A stretch of 64,000 nucleotides of DNA, taken from assembly GCA_013397795.1 (NCBI GenBank), contig VZTJ01003855.1:959824-1023823 (forward strand). Direction: 5' to 3'. The notes under the pieces are model-generated. The model worked only from the letters and a program-made list of their open reading frames with translations, made no database searches and was not told where the DNA came from. Position 1 is the first letter of the stretch. Each line of letters starts with the position of its first letter. The translations under genes and the position numbers were made by a program. Of the stretch, positions 24,890-35,862 are shown piece after piece. The stretch is from Orthonyx spaldingii. Its lineage: Eukaryota > Chordata > Aves > Passeriformes > Orthonychidae.

Positions 24890-27800
24890 GCAGGTTCCTG
24901 ACCAGAACTTTTCACTCTTCCCTCTCCCCAGCCTCCCCTCTCGTACCACCGCAGGCATTTCTGAGAGCACACCACAGGCAAGCTCAAGGAGCTGAGCTAA
25001 AATCAGCCATTTTTTCCAAGAAGGTAAATTTTAACCCAGCTCACTTTTGCAATCCACTTAACACCAGTCACATGAATGTTTGGTGCACATAGAAGAAAGC
25101 ACCAGGAGACAGGAAAGGGTAACAGGCAGAAAAAAAAGAATAAAATTCCTTTTGCAGCAGCCCTAATGTTTTAAAGTGACACCAAGGTCCAACTACAATT
25201 TGAGGCAACTTCCAGCTAATAACATTCTACCAGCAGATCGACAATAACTACACATGGAAAAGGCAAAGGAAAGCAGGAGCTTTACTCAGCTGTTACCTGT
25301 AGAGAGGCATCCCGGAGCAGTGAATGCCCCAATTGCCCTCAGGTTCCTAAAATCCTGTCCTTAATGAGGGGGTGGGACGTCCAAATCTCCTCTGGTGAAT
25401 GTAAAGAGACAAATCCCCCCAACAAGCAATAACCATGATTTACATCACAGAGCCCCAAATTCCAGCAGAGACAGGGGCCATAGAGCTCCGTGCCAGTTCC
25501 ACTCCTTCCTTAGGCTGCAGGGAATCCACTCAGTGAGGTCTGGAATGACCTTCTGGTCCAGCTGGGAACCCCTGACCTTTCTTGTGCCATCAGACACCTT
25601 CAGCAGCTGAGCAGAGCCACCTCCTGCGGCTCTCTGAGTGCCCTTTGCTGCTCCTGGTTCTCTTTCAGACCCTCTTGTGGACAGTCTCACCTCTCTGCAG
25701 TTGTCTGTGGAGATTGCAGTGCCCTCTCCTCTGGACTTTAACTCTCTCCTCTTGCTCTCTTCTCCTTGGACAATTTCATCCATAAATTTCCATACCATTT
25801 CTAGTCTGAAATTGTACAATTGTCAGAAAACTCAGATTTTTTTTTTTAAAAACCAGGACAGTAACCATTCCTGCAAATGGAACCTACATTCTCCTACACC
25901 ACAAACTTGCATTTTTTGTCCTGCCCTTATCACTGGAGGATTGTGTCACCTTCCTGTAAGGCATTAAGCAATGGGACAGGCACTGCCACGTGCCTGTGCT
26001 CCAGTTCCTCCAGAGAGGCCCGTGCAGGAGAGGGGTTTGCATTGGCATCTTTGGAGTCGTACTCCCCGTCACTGAAGGCTCAATAAAGAACAGAGTGCTG
26101 ACAAAGAGTTGTGACCCAGAAACATCTGGCTGATGAGCTTCACGTGCCCTCAGACTTTGTCCTCTTTGCACAATTTCAGTTGATCTCAAAACACATGGCT
26201 GAGAACTGTGGCAGCCTGGGTGCACAGTATTGGTCCTTAAGTCAATGTGGCAGCAGGAAAGGATAAAATCCTTGCCAGTTTCCACAGTATAAACTGTCAC
26301 ATCTCATGAATCAGAGCACTGCTAGTGGAGAGTTAAAGGAGAGAGATTATTGCTGTTGGTCTGGTAATCCCTCACTGCCACATTTGTCCCCTGTCCTTAC
26401 ACCAGAGTCAGGGACACTACAGGTGTGGATTAGCTCAGCTGTTGACTCACCTGGCGGAAAACTATCCTTTTCTTTTTCTTTATTAATTTTGTATCACATA
26501 AAGTGCTAAGGCTGCTGAACAAATCCACCTTGCATGTGGATAAAGCGAGGGAAACACAAACCACTGCCACCCTGAGTCACCTGCCCTTCCACAAAAATGA
26601 AACCTAATGTGTGTTCTCACAAAACAAAAAACACATTGTCTTGGGCTGAGCCTCAAACTCAACTTCAGGCACTTGTCTGATTAAAAATAGACAATTGTGC
26701 ATGTGCAGGAGAAGATCAGAGTTAATCTTGCTTCTCACTGTCATTATTTTAGCACATGCCATCTTCATTCATTTATAAAAAGGACTAAGTGGACAAGCAC
26801 AGAATTTTGATTGCAGGTTGCAGAATTCTGCTTTTCACAAGAAAGTTCACTGTGAGCAATATTTAAGGAACCGACACAAAAGGAAGAATAATTCAGAAAA
26901 AGCCAAAATTGTAGAAGAAGAGAAGATCCTCGTTTTCTGCAGCATTTCACAGAGTACCATCCTGCTAGAACTGTGCATTTTAGGCTTCAGAGCTCGGTTC
27001 TTCCCTCAGAAAAGACAAACATAGAGTTGATTTCAGTGAAAGTTACTAAAGACTCTTTCAAGTTAAACACAAATATTGAGTGAACCAAAGCCAGCATAGG
27101 GAGTACACCAAATACATTCCTGTCAGCAGAATTTTTCTCATTCCTCAAAGCTGCAATACCTGCTTTTCAAGATAGTTAACTAAGTCGTTCTTTTAGATAA
27201 CCTGATGAAATTATATAATAAAATTAGTTTACATACTAAATAACTGCATAATTTAACTGGTTTGTCCCCCTTGAAAGAAGCTGTTTAAGTAATCCCACTG
27301 CTGGCTCAGGTAAAAGCACACACTTGTAAAATATGTCCCATTATTTCCCCAAAAATGGGCTTTAGTGGAGTTAGCACAGCTATGGAAAAACCTCTGATGC
27401 AGATGTGGTGATGGAAATCCCTCCATGTACCACCGATAAATGATGTGTGCTACACACAAGGGCAGAACAGTTAAACAAAAACCCAAATCCATCTCTTTCT
27501 AGCAAGTGGAGCCATTATTAATATGCTGAACAGGCAATTACCATGGCTGAACATTCCAAAAGTTTTTATCTTATTCTGCCATTGAACAATTCAAACAAAG
27601 ATTGCTTAACATGATCTTTAGGTTTAATCAGGCCTATCTTTGTCCATCTGCCTGGAAGCTCTTCATTAGCATTACCAATGCCTTAACCATGTGCATCATT
27701 TCCATCAAAATGAACTGATTTCTACCCAGAAATCTGCTTGTTGAAGTAGGGGCCATGGTGAGATACATTTAAAGCTACCCCACTGACAATTATTCATTTC

Positions 27801-30800
27801 CTGTGCCGTAGAATTCTTAATTGGTAGGGTTTTGTATCATGTACAGAAATTACAAACACCGTTTGCCCATGATCGAGCTTTCTTTGCAGACAAAATCAAC
27901 AAAGTAGGAAAATTCCCGTGAAGAGCAGCCTGACCATGAAACGCCCAGTTCGGTTCTGTCCTGCTCTGAGCTGCCCCGGGGAGTTACAGAAATGTGGGTT
28001 GTTAAGAGAATGCCCGTGGCATTCCGTTTTTGTGAAGAGCTGTGAAGATGGACAAAAGCAGGATCAATAGAAAGGTCTCCAGTGCTGAATGCGGTCAAGG
28101 GAAGCCTTGTAGTAAATAAAAGGAGTTTGTTTTGGACTGTTCAGTTATGTTTGAGATGCAAATTGTGCTGTGAGATACGAACATCAAGAGGTGTTTTCTA
28201 AACAATTTGGGGAAGATCCCGCAGCAAGATGAGCCGTGAGCTGAGCCATGGGGCTGTGGGAGATGTGCAGAACACAGGGAAAGAGCCTCCAGGAGCCTGC
28301 GAGGGGAGAAAAATGTCACAGTGTGAAGGAAGCTTTTCCGTTTCCTCCTGCAGAACTGCCGGCAGTGAGAGAATGCACTGTCAGACAGACAAAACAGAGG
28401 TGCGGGGTGTCTGAAACACCAGAGATGACAGAGAAAGAGTAAAAAATTAGTAGCTTTTACTGAGACCATGAATACTCTATTTAAATCCACAATTACTATT
28501 GGGATTTGACTCTAAATCACAAAGATGTACTATATTGTTAAAAATTGTAAGGTAGGGTAGCACATATGAGTAATAATAATTGTATGTTTAAAAACTGAGA
28601 GTGTCTAGTGGCAATGTTAACATTTTTTTTCTCTCTGTACAGATCATCTCCAGTTCTTTCAGGCTTGGAAGAAAACTCAGTATTGTGAGACATAACTGTG
28701 TTTTATTCACATGAAACAGTTGTGTCCTAGAACATAAAATGTTGGGAAAAAATAGAAGTACTAATGCAAAAAGTTCTGATTATTCTGTGGGATATGATAC
28801 TTTAAAGTAAAGGGAAAAAATAGAATCAATAATTAACTAACTACCATTACTTCATATATGGGCTGTTTGCTTAGTTTTTCTTGTGGGAAAACCCCAAAAT
28901 CAAGCAAAATAATTTCTCACATTTTTTTACATTGTCCTCTAAAGTCATCCTGTGCAGTTTGTTTATACATGCCTTGTTTCTAGAAAACATGAATGGAACA
29001 AGAATTATGTTTTCTTACTGTTCTGTTAAAATCTGAAAACAGAAAATCTTTTGGACAAGATAAACCTCTTTGGGATGTAGAATTATAGACTAAGGGGTCA
29101 AATGGAGAAAAGAGTGACAGCACAACTCACCTAAATTAGTGAATTGCTTCAAGGAGGGAAAAGGCTTGTAACAAAGAATTAACACACTGGAAGATATAAA
29201 CCTAAAAAACGTATTGATGTTTTGTTTTCTAAGCATTAGGGGAGCCTGACCTGGAGCAAATCAAAATCACTGATGACTTTTTCAGATTAAAACAATTATT
29301 CAGTTGAAGAAAGTTCATTGACACAAGTAAACTTCACATTTTTACTGTATCATTTAACAATGGTATAGCTCATCCAGCTCCAGTGCTTTAAGCTTGCAAA
29401 CAGAACTAGATTGAGTAAGTCAGGTTGAACCTCAGGATTGCTGGGAGCTCAATCACCTCCCCAACAGATGCAGCATGAAAACTTTTCTGCACAATAGGTG
29501 GGAAACTCAATTTCCTCTTCCTACAACTGAGCACAGACCAAGCGTGTGGGTTACCTCGGAACTGAAACATTTATAGCCCAATAAAAGAGCTGTGGTGCAG
29601 CCATCTCCCAGCTGCTTAAAAACAAACTGCAGCCATGGAGAATTAACCTTGCTCAAGTGTAATCCTCAGCCGTTTAGAGGAATGTTCAGAGTCAGCTGTG
29701 GTTTTAATTAACATTTGTGATACTGTGCATGATTGTAACGTGAAATGTCACTGTTAAAGGTTAATATAGGGTGTTTTAATGTACCTTCACATCACTAATA
29801 CATTTTATACACGTGTGGTAGTAACTTCTTCTGACTTCATTTACAGAAACACTACAGAATGTTCAATTATTGCCTCCAGAAAGCCAGGAAATTATGGTTT
29901 AGATTAAATAAAGCTTTAGCAAACAAGTAATTCTTGGAATTATCAGTGACTGGATTTTCTGTGGATTTAAGTTTGCAAATAAATAATATTTATTAAGTAG
30001 TCAAAGAGAGTATTTTTTAGAAAGTGAGGTAGTTTTGTCAATAGAGACTCTCTATTCATATGCAATTAACGCTCTTCATTTATTTTAATTGCTAAGCAGT
30101 TAATACTTCTAATCCTATTTTCCCACCTGTTAAGATAAGCTATTCAACCCCTCGCTTTTATTTTTGTTATTTACCACATTCTCATGCACTGTAAACAAGC
30201 TTAGACTGATTTCCTTCTGAAGATGAATTCAGGAATGTTTTCAAATTCCTAAATGTAAATTGATTCCAATTAAAACTGCAAAAAGGAGGAGGAGACAGGA
30301 GAGTGAAAACTGACTGCAGTGAGGGCACGGACCAGGAAGAGAGAAAAGCTTAGAGGGCAACAGGAGCAGGGAAAGGACTGTGGGATGTTTTCTGTGGTGC
30401 GGTGGTTGTGCTAATGACATGGAATTTCTGGATGAAAAGCTGGGGATGTGCTACTGGGTGACTTAGCACCACATCTCCTGTTTGTGGTTAAGTTAAATAC
30501 TGTGTGATTGCTTTTCTGGTAGCAAACACAGCAATTACTTTTTTCCTTTTTTTTCGCCCCAGTGCAGTTAAGACAAAGATTTCAACACGGTTAACTTTCT
30601 TCTTCAGTTCTAGAAATGTGGAGAACAGAACATTTCCCAGGGACTGAAAACTGAATCTCTGTTTTGGTGATCTGTCAACTGCACTTATCAAGCAGAAGCC
30701 GATGCCTTCTCTGGAAAATGGAAATTCTACCACTGAATTTATGACTCCTTATAAACCCAGAATCATTTTGCTTTTCAGATATACTTGGAGTGTGTGCCTT

Positions 30801-33365
30801 CTGCAACCCTGCATGCCCAAACTTTTGGTCTGTTTAGAGGGAGGATGTTAGAGCTGGAAGGTCTCATTGCCGGGTTAGCCAGTCATCCTCAAAGGCCTGT
30901 TTTGTCCCAGTCCAGATATAAAATAATGTTAAGTTTTGGGGATGCTCTAAATAGCTCATGCTTGTCAGTCTCTGATCATTCTGCTGTCAGATAATTGTGT
31001 GAGCTCTGAGAGCTGCTGTGGTTGTGTGACTGAAAGGGACTGAGATTACCCATGGAACCATAAGGAGAAATGTCAGCACCTACAGAGCAGAGGCTTTTTG
31101 GAGTTACATGCTTTCACGGTTGTGAAATGATATTTGTAATAAATACTTCTGAAATCCATTTGCTTCAGAGATGAAGCCAAGTTAAGAACAGTTTGTACAA
31201 CTGCTCGTTTCCACCCTCAGGCCACACTGTTGCTCTCGGAGTTGTGCCAAAATACTGCATTGCAGTGGCTGCCAAAACGAGGTTGGTCTGCTTGCCTTAA
31301 GCAGAGTTGTGGTTTTCTGGGGAGTTCTTTGTTTTGTTTTGGTATTGAGGGTCTTTTCCGTTTAAATTTTTCTGAACTGGGATAGCTACATTATTTCTCT
31401 TCACTCCTTTTGCTTGAAATTACCTGCAGAGTTTATATGGTCATAAAGGTCCTTAGTTCATACATGGAATATTCGCCTCTCAGTCCTGGAAACTGGAGTG
31501 GGGTGAGGGAAGAACACTAAAATGCAGCAATTTGACTGAAAACATTTTCAAAAAGAAAATAACAGGCTTTAATTTCTGCTGAGGAGGCTGTGAAGTAGAT
31601 CTAATGAGACTTGATCCATAGCGAGCTTTTCGAAAGCAGGTCTCCAGCAAATCCTGTAGCAACGTTTTGTACAACACAAACAATTTTAAGCCACAGCTGA
31701 AAACTCTGTATGGAGACTTGCAAAGTATTTGTAAATCAGAGTTTAAAAAGTGGCATAACTCTGCTAAGCAGTGAGCCATCTGTCCCAGGAGAGCAGGCAA
31801 ACCCAGGAAGGGGAACTAGAGCAGCTGTGAGGTAACTGTTCATCACATGATGCAGCTGCAGCCTGATGGCTGCACATCTTTTCCCCATCACTCAGGCAGG
31901 GGTACAGTCATCACAGTGCAGCAGCACTAAAATGGCAAATCTCCTGTGTTTTCAGTGCATTCCCCCACACCTGACTTCAGTGCTTCTTTTTTGGTGTGCT
32001 TTGCTAAAATCAGGAATGTGATCTGAGTTTTACTCCATCAAAGCCAAATTAACTGGAGGCCTGACTGTACGTTTGCTCAATTTTCTCGATTTCTGACACG
32101 TGCACTTGCTTTCACTCATACCACACGTTATTTTGGGCATGTTGTGCCAGCTGCTCTTGAGTCTGAGAGGTCAGTTCAATGTAAAGGTTTTACTGAAGAA
32201 CACTTGGCTAATGTAGAATGAGCAGCATTGTTGCAAATTTAGAAAATTTGAGGACAAAAAGTTCTTGAGCACTTAAAGTTATGCTGAACAAATAGTGCTA
32301 CAGAATTTGGATTAACAACTCTTAAATTTGTGCACAGAGATGCCAGGCTGTTGGAAATTATTCTCTGTTTTCTCTCAATGTGGACTGACTGAACTGTGTG
32401 CTCCAGACATGGGTGCTGCTTAATACAGAAAATAGAGACAGCAGAGAAAAAACCAAAATGGTCATTAGGGCTGACTGAAGAGAAAGAAAAAACAGATTTG
32501 AGCATTTCTTTTTAACTAACCATTGTTAAACTGTTGCTGTAGAATGATATCCTGTAAACTATAAATGGATGGAGTTGGAAATAACATTACATTGCCTGAC
32601 ATTGCAAACAAGTGATCAAATTCATGATTACTTGAGCAGCTTCATCATTCCAACTTAGGTATGGTTAAGATGGTATCATAAACTATGCCCAAATAATTAT
32701 TGTAAAAACCAACAAAATGAAAGAAGGAAGATTTGTACTAGAAAGAAGAGATGCATCTCAAAGGCAAGTTTAGAACAGAGCTGGCCTGTTTTATAACCTA
32801 CTAACTTCTGCTGCCAAGATCCTACTTTGATTTTAAGACCCCTGCCAGTTTTACAGCTGTCATTTCATTTGAAAGCTGGTATTGTCAGATTTTATCAATG
32901 GGTTTTCATTGCAGGATTTAAAAGAGAAATATTTCCCCCAGTACTCAGGTAAGCCTCAGAGAGTCACAAGAAATGCAGCCAGCCACCTGAACCTCAGGCT
33001 TTGTGTAACATGCATGTATTAGACAGACAGACATAAAATGTGCATTTTTCTTTTAAAAGCAACAATGATATGGATATGAAGACATCTGTGAACACCTTTA
33101 ATAACCAGACATGTGACCCATGATTTTTCCATTGTCCATGCTAACACAGACCATCCTGACAGACCTTCAGTTTACACAGCGAGGCTCAGCCAAAGGGATT
33201 CTGCAATCTACAGAAATGGTTTCAACAATTCTTCATTGTTGTAAGCCGTGAGCACATGTAGATGACTCAGATATTGGGGACTGGACTTACGGAAGTTGAG
33301 CGAAAAAATTCACTCTTTTGTTTGTGGTAACAATAGTTCAATTTTAGTTAAAACACCACAATTAT
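24890..33365. other. Intergenic sequence upstream of DIAPH2
   Basis: About 8.5 kb with no supported gene. Around 28.5-30 kb the + strand changes by eye from C/A-leaning to G/T-leaning text, a few kilobases before the promoter. A weak ancient-repeat resemblance near 30837-30930 could not be confirmed. The pyrimidine-rich stretch at 25650-25790 creates a charged open frame on the other strand, with no recognisable family. Confidence 0.5.
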
Positions 33366-33368
33366 CCA

Positions 33369-33490
33369 AGCAAGGCCAGCTTGGACAACCTGAGTAACCT
33401 GGTGTAGGGGAAGGTGTCCCTGCCTGTGGGAGAGGGGTTGGGCTGGACCATCTTTAAGGTCCCTTGCAACCCAAACAATTCTGTGATCCC
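33369..33490 (+). mobile_element. CR1 LINE, 3'-terminal fragment
   Basis: The segment matches the conserved CR1 3' end in order: a GGCCAGCTTGGACAACCTG block, a GGTGTCCCTGCC block, GGGTTGG, then GGTCCCTTGCAACCCAAAC and ATTCTGTGAT. CR1 elements are usually 5'-truncated non-LTR retrotransposons of birds and reptiles, and only the last ~120 bp is present here. It is non-coding and inactive. Confidence 0.85.
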
Positions 33491-33792
33491 TTGCAGGTGT
33501 CCAAAACAAAACCTAGGGAAGCACACTTCAGTCAGAGCTCCCACCCGGGGATCCCTGCGGGTGGAGGGTCTGGGCACTGCTCCCGGCCCAGCGGCTGCAC
33601 AGTGAGGCTGATCCCATGGACACCGGGCTTGGCTGGGAATCAGGGGCTGCCACGGCCGCCACCGGCCCCAGCAGCAGCGCCTGCCTCTCCCTGCCGGAGC
33701 CGGAGCTGGGCAGCGCTGGGATAAGCACGGGAGAGCAGAGAAGGGCTGGGGGTGCTGAGAGCTGGGACTGGCCTGGCACCCAGAGCCCCCAG

Positions 33793-34350
33793 CGTGGGCA
33801 GCAGGGGAGGGGGGATTCTGCCCCTCTGCCCCCGTGCTCCGGTGAGACCCCACCTGCAGAGGGTCCCAACTCTGGAGTCCCACCATGGGGAGCACCTGGA
33901 GCTGCTGGAGAGAGGCCAGAGGAGGCTGCAGGATGGTCAGAGGGATGGAGCAGCTCTGCTGGGAGGAAAGGCTGGGAGAGCTGGGATTGTTCAGCCTGGA
34001 AAGGAGACAGACAGCCTTGGGGTGATTTAAGTGTGGCCTTCCAGAACCCACCACGCACTTGCAGGAAAGATGGGGCAAGACTATTTACAAGAGCACATAG
34101 ATAACAGGGCATGGGGGAATGGGTTTGAATTGAAAGAGCATAGGTTTAGTTTAGATATTAGGAAGAAATCCTTCCTGTGAGGGTGGGGAAGCCCTGACAC
34201 GGGTTGCTCCCAGCAGCTGCGGCTGCTCCATCCCTGGGAGTGAGCCGGGCCACGTGCGCTGGAACCACCTGGGACAGTGGGAGGTGACCGCGCCCACGGC
34301 AGGGGTTGGATGGACACGCTCCAAGGCCCCTCCCAACCCACACCAGGCTG
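33793..34350 (+). mobile_element. CR1 LINE, 5'-truncated fragment abutting the DIAPH2 promoter
   Basis: A longer CR1 fragment, recognised from its ordered conserved blocks: ATTCTGCCCCTCTGC, GTGAGACCCCACCTG, CTGGAGCTGCTGGAGAGAG, GAGGAAAGGCTGGGAGAGCT, TTGTTCAGCCTGGA, TAGATATTAGGAAGAAATCC, then GGTTGGATGG and a decayed GGCCCCTCCCAACCCA. Roughly 560 bp of the element's 3' part remains, with small indels and no intact reverse transcriptase frame. Its end lies about 90 bp before the YY1/ETS/NRF1 motif cluster of the DIAPH2 promoter, so part of the proximal upstream region is transposon-derived. Confidence 0.85.
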
Positions 34351-34532
34351 CCATAAACCCCGGCCGAGACCACCGGGCCCTCCCCTCGCCCGGCCGGACC
34401 CTCCCTGCGCCGCGCTACCCGCAGCCTTCCGCGACCCCGCCGCCGCCATTTCCGGCCCCTTCCGGGTCGCTGGCGCAGGCGCGGTGGCGGCGGCCCGGGG
34501 GAGGCAGCGGGAGCCGCCCCGGCGGAGCGGCC

Positions 34533-34544
34533 ATGGGGCCGTGA
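34533..34544 (+). promoter_or_regulatory. Minimal upstream ORF in the DIAPH2 leader
   Basis: ATG GGG CCG TGA forms a three-codon upstream frame whose start has G at -3 and G at +4, the same strong context as the main ATG. Its stop lies 48 nt before the main start. It is in the same frame as the main ORF but closed by the TGA, so it cannot extend the protein. If the leader includes it, scanning ribosomes would be expected to initiate here and then leaky-scan or reinitiate at DIAPH2. Confidence 0.6.
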
Positions 34545-34592
34545 GAGCCCGCACCGGCACCCGCACCGCCAGCGGCTCGGGCAGCGCGGGCC

Positions 34593-34709
34593 ATGGACGG
34601 ACACGCGGCCCCGGGCGCGGGCGGCGAGGAGCCGCTGAGCTCCGGCAGGACGAACCCGAAGCGCGGCGGGCGCGCCGCGGAAGAGGAGAGCCGGAACAAG
34701 CCCAAGCTG
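34593..34709 (+). CDS. DIAPH2: DIAPH2 (diaphanous-related formin 2), coding exon 1
   Basis: First coding exon of a formin that nucleates and elongates unbranched actin filaments downstream of Rho GTPases. The exon encodes 39 residues starting MDGHAAPGAGG and ending with the basic stretch EEESRNKPKL, followed by a consensus donor (CTG|GTGAGC) in phase 0. The ATG has a strong context (G at -3 and +4) and lies in the CpG island. The human protein has a comparable short, Gly/Ala-rich N terminus ending in NKPKL, which supports this start. This region precedes the GTPase-binding domain and is poorly conserved between paralogues. Open translation past 34709 is intron. Confidence rests on the join to the unmistakable downstream exons. 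Confidence 0.9.
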
Positions 34710-34711
34710 GT

Positions 34712-34790
34712 GAGCGCCGGGAGCCGGCGGGGAACGGCCCCGGAACGGCCCGGGCACGGCGGGGAACGGCCCGGGCGCGGCGGCGGAGGG
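34712..34790 (+). repeat. GC-rich imperfect repeat at start of intron 1
   Basis: The motif GGAACGGCCC occurs three times, with CGGGCACGGC and CGGGCGCGGC spacers, directly behind the exon 1 donor. It is short, imperfect and inside the CpG island. Farther on, 34975-35010 has several GGGG runs that could form a G-quadruplex in the transcript, although one loop would be long. Confidence 0.5.
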
Positions 34791-35370
34791 GGCGCGGATG
34801 CGGCGCTGCCCGGCGGGGGGCGTGGGGACCTTTCCGGGATTAAAGGCTCCGCCGTTCAACCCCCGGGCTGCCGCGGGGCTTTGGGGGCTGCCCGCAGAGG
34901 CAGCGGGGCCGCGGGCGGGGCGGTTCCCACGCGGTGCGGCCGCGGGAGCCGGGGATTCCCACGCTCGGGCGGGGCCGGACGCGGTGCGGGGACAGCCGGG
35001 GACGGGGACAGCGCTGCCCCCATCCTCTGCCCCGCTCGAGTGCCAGAGCTCGGGCGCGGCCGGGTCTGGCTGAACAATCCAGAACGCTCGGAGCGCGATG
35101 CAAACCACGCGCTTCACAATGGAACTGCTCACTTCACGTGAAAGTAATTTAAGAAATTGGGTTGTTTCTAGCCTGTTTTGGAGCATTTTGATACAGGTTT
35201 GAGCATAAATCATCTTTAGGGCTGCGGTTTGGGCTGTGCTCTGTGATTTTTTTACTGACAGACGTGATAGGTTGAAATACAGGTGGAATTCAAAGCAGCA
35301 TCACTGGGTTGTATCACACTTCACAAATGCTGTAGTAGCAAAACCAGCTATTATGGCAGTGTTTACCTTT

Positions 35371-35559
35371 GATTGTTTACACCTGTCACTTACATGAGAT
35401 TGTTTACACCTGTCACTTACATGAGATTGTTTACACCTGTCACTTACATGAGATTGTTTACACCTGTCACTTACACGAGATTGTTTACACCTGTCACTTA
35501 CACGAGATTGTTTACACCTGTCACTTACACGAGATTGTTTACACCTGTCACTTACACCT
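35371..35559 (+). repeat. 27-bp minisatellite, seven copies, each with a forkhead motif
   Basis: Seven head-to-tail copies of a 27-bp unit (GATTGTTTACACCTGTCACT then TACATGA or TACACGA; coordinates good to about 1 bp). Copies 1-3 carry CATGAG, copies 4-6 carry CACGAG, and the last ends CACCTG, so the array looks like two expansion blocks. Every copy contains TGTTTAC, the reverse of the forkhead consensus GTAAACA, next to an E-box CACCTG and a TGTCA element. One more TGTTTAC lies about 10 bp upstream. The 9-residue periodic open frames follow from the period and are not a gene. The array lies about 660 bp into intron 1. Confidence 0.93.
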
Positions 35560-35814
35560 GGCCCAGTGTTGAATCAACTCTTTCTAGCTCAGTTCCCAGT
35601 TATATTTCCAAGAGCAACAATGTAGCGGACACTTAAAACTTCCGGAGTCTTGTCCTTGGAGAGAGTACTGGTTACAAACTTTATTTAATCTGTTGCAAGG
35701 TTTTTCACAGATACTGGTAAAACGAAGTCAGTATTGAAGTTCTCCCATCTTATGTTTCTTCCAGGGAGCATAGAGCTTTATATCATATAGTCAACCTGAC
35801 AGCTGAAGGGGTTT

Positions 35815-35862
35815 TGTTGTTTGTTTGGGGTTTTTTCTTGATTTTTTTTTTTTTTTTGGTCA
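35815..35862. repeat. T/G-rich low-complexity and poly-T run
   Basis: GGGGTTTTGTTGTTTG followed by a run of about 15 T. It is one of several T/G-rich runs on the + strand within the transcribed region; others are near 37925-37955 and 46310-46390. Confidence 0.7.

Larger units (their letters stand above)
34350..35110 (+). promoter_or_regulatory. DIAPH2: CpG-island promoter of DIAPH2
   Basis: Dense CpG sequence spans exon 1 and the first 400 bp of intron 1. No TATA box is seen. A tight motif cluster precedes the start codon: YY1-like GCCGCCATTT (34442-34451), two ETS-type TTCCGG cores (34450-34455 and 34460-34465) and an NRF1-type GCGCAGGCGC (34473-34482). This combination is typical of broadly expressed TATA-less genes, in which the YY1 site often lies at or just downstream of the start site. 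I infer transcription starting near 34430-34480 and a leader of roughly 110-160 nt; the exact start cannot be read from sequence. Confidence 0.75.

Noticed and set aside
25445..25819. 124-codon minus-strand frame rich in charged residues
   Set aside because: It results from a pyrimidine-rich + strand segment; no recognisable domain and no flanking exons. Could be reconsidered if BLASTP gave a match.
26060..26110. CTCAATAAAGAACAG segment as a polyadenylation site or LTR
   Set aside because: AATAAA alone is common in AT-rich DNA, and no gene, LTR boundary or downstream GT-rich element could be tied to it.
30837..30930. Possible ancient minus-strand CR1/L3-type repeat
   Set aside because: Only a short GAGCTGGAAGGTCTCATT-like stretch resembles a repeat end; the rest does not follow the expected order.
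33362..35213. Long minus-strand open frames (238, 194, 161 and 351 codons) and several plus-strand frames
   Set aside because: They cross the CR1 fragments and the CpG island, where GC-rich composition removes stop codons. They are low-complexity Pro/Arg/Gly/Ala translations with no family resemblance and are antisense to, or out of frame with, DIAPH2 exon 1.
35369..35636. Two plus-strand frames with perfect 9-residue repeats
   Set aside because: Translation of the 27-bp tandem repeat; more than one frame is open, as expected from a period divisible by three without stops.
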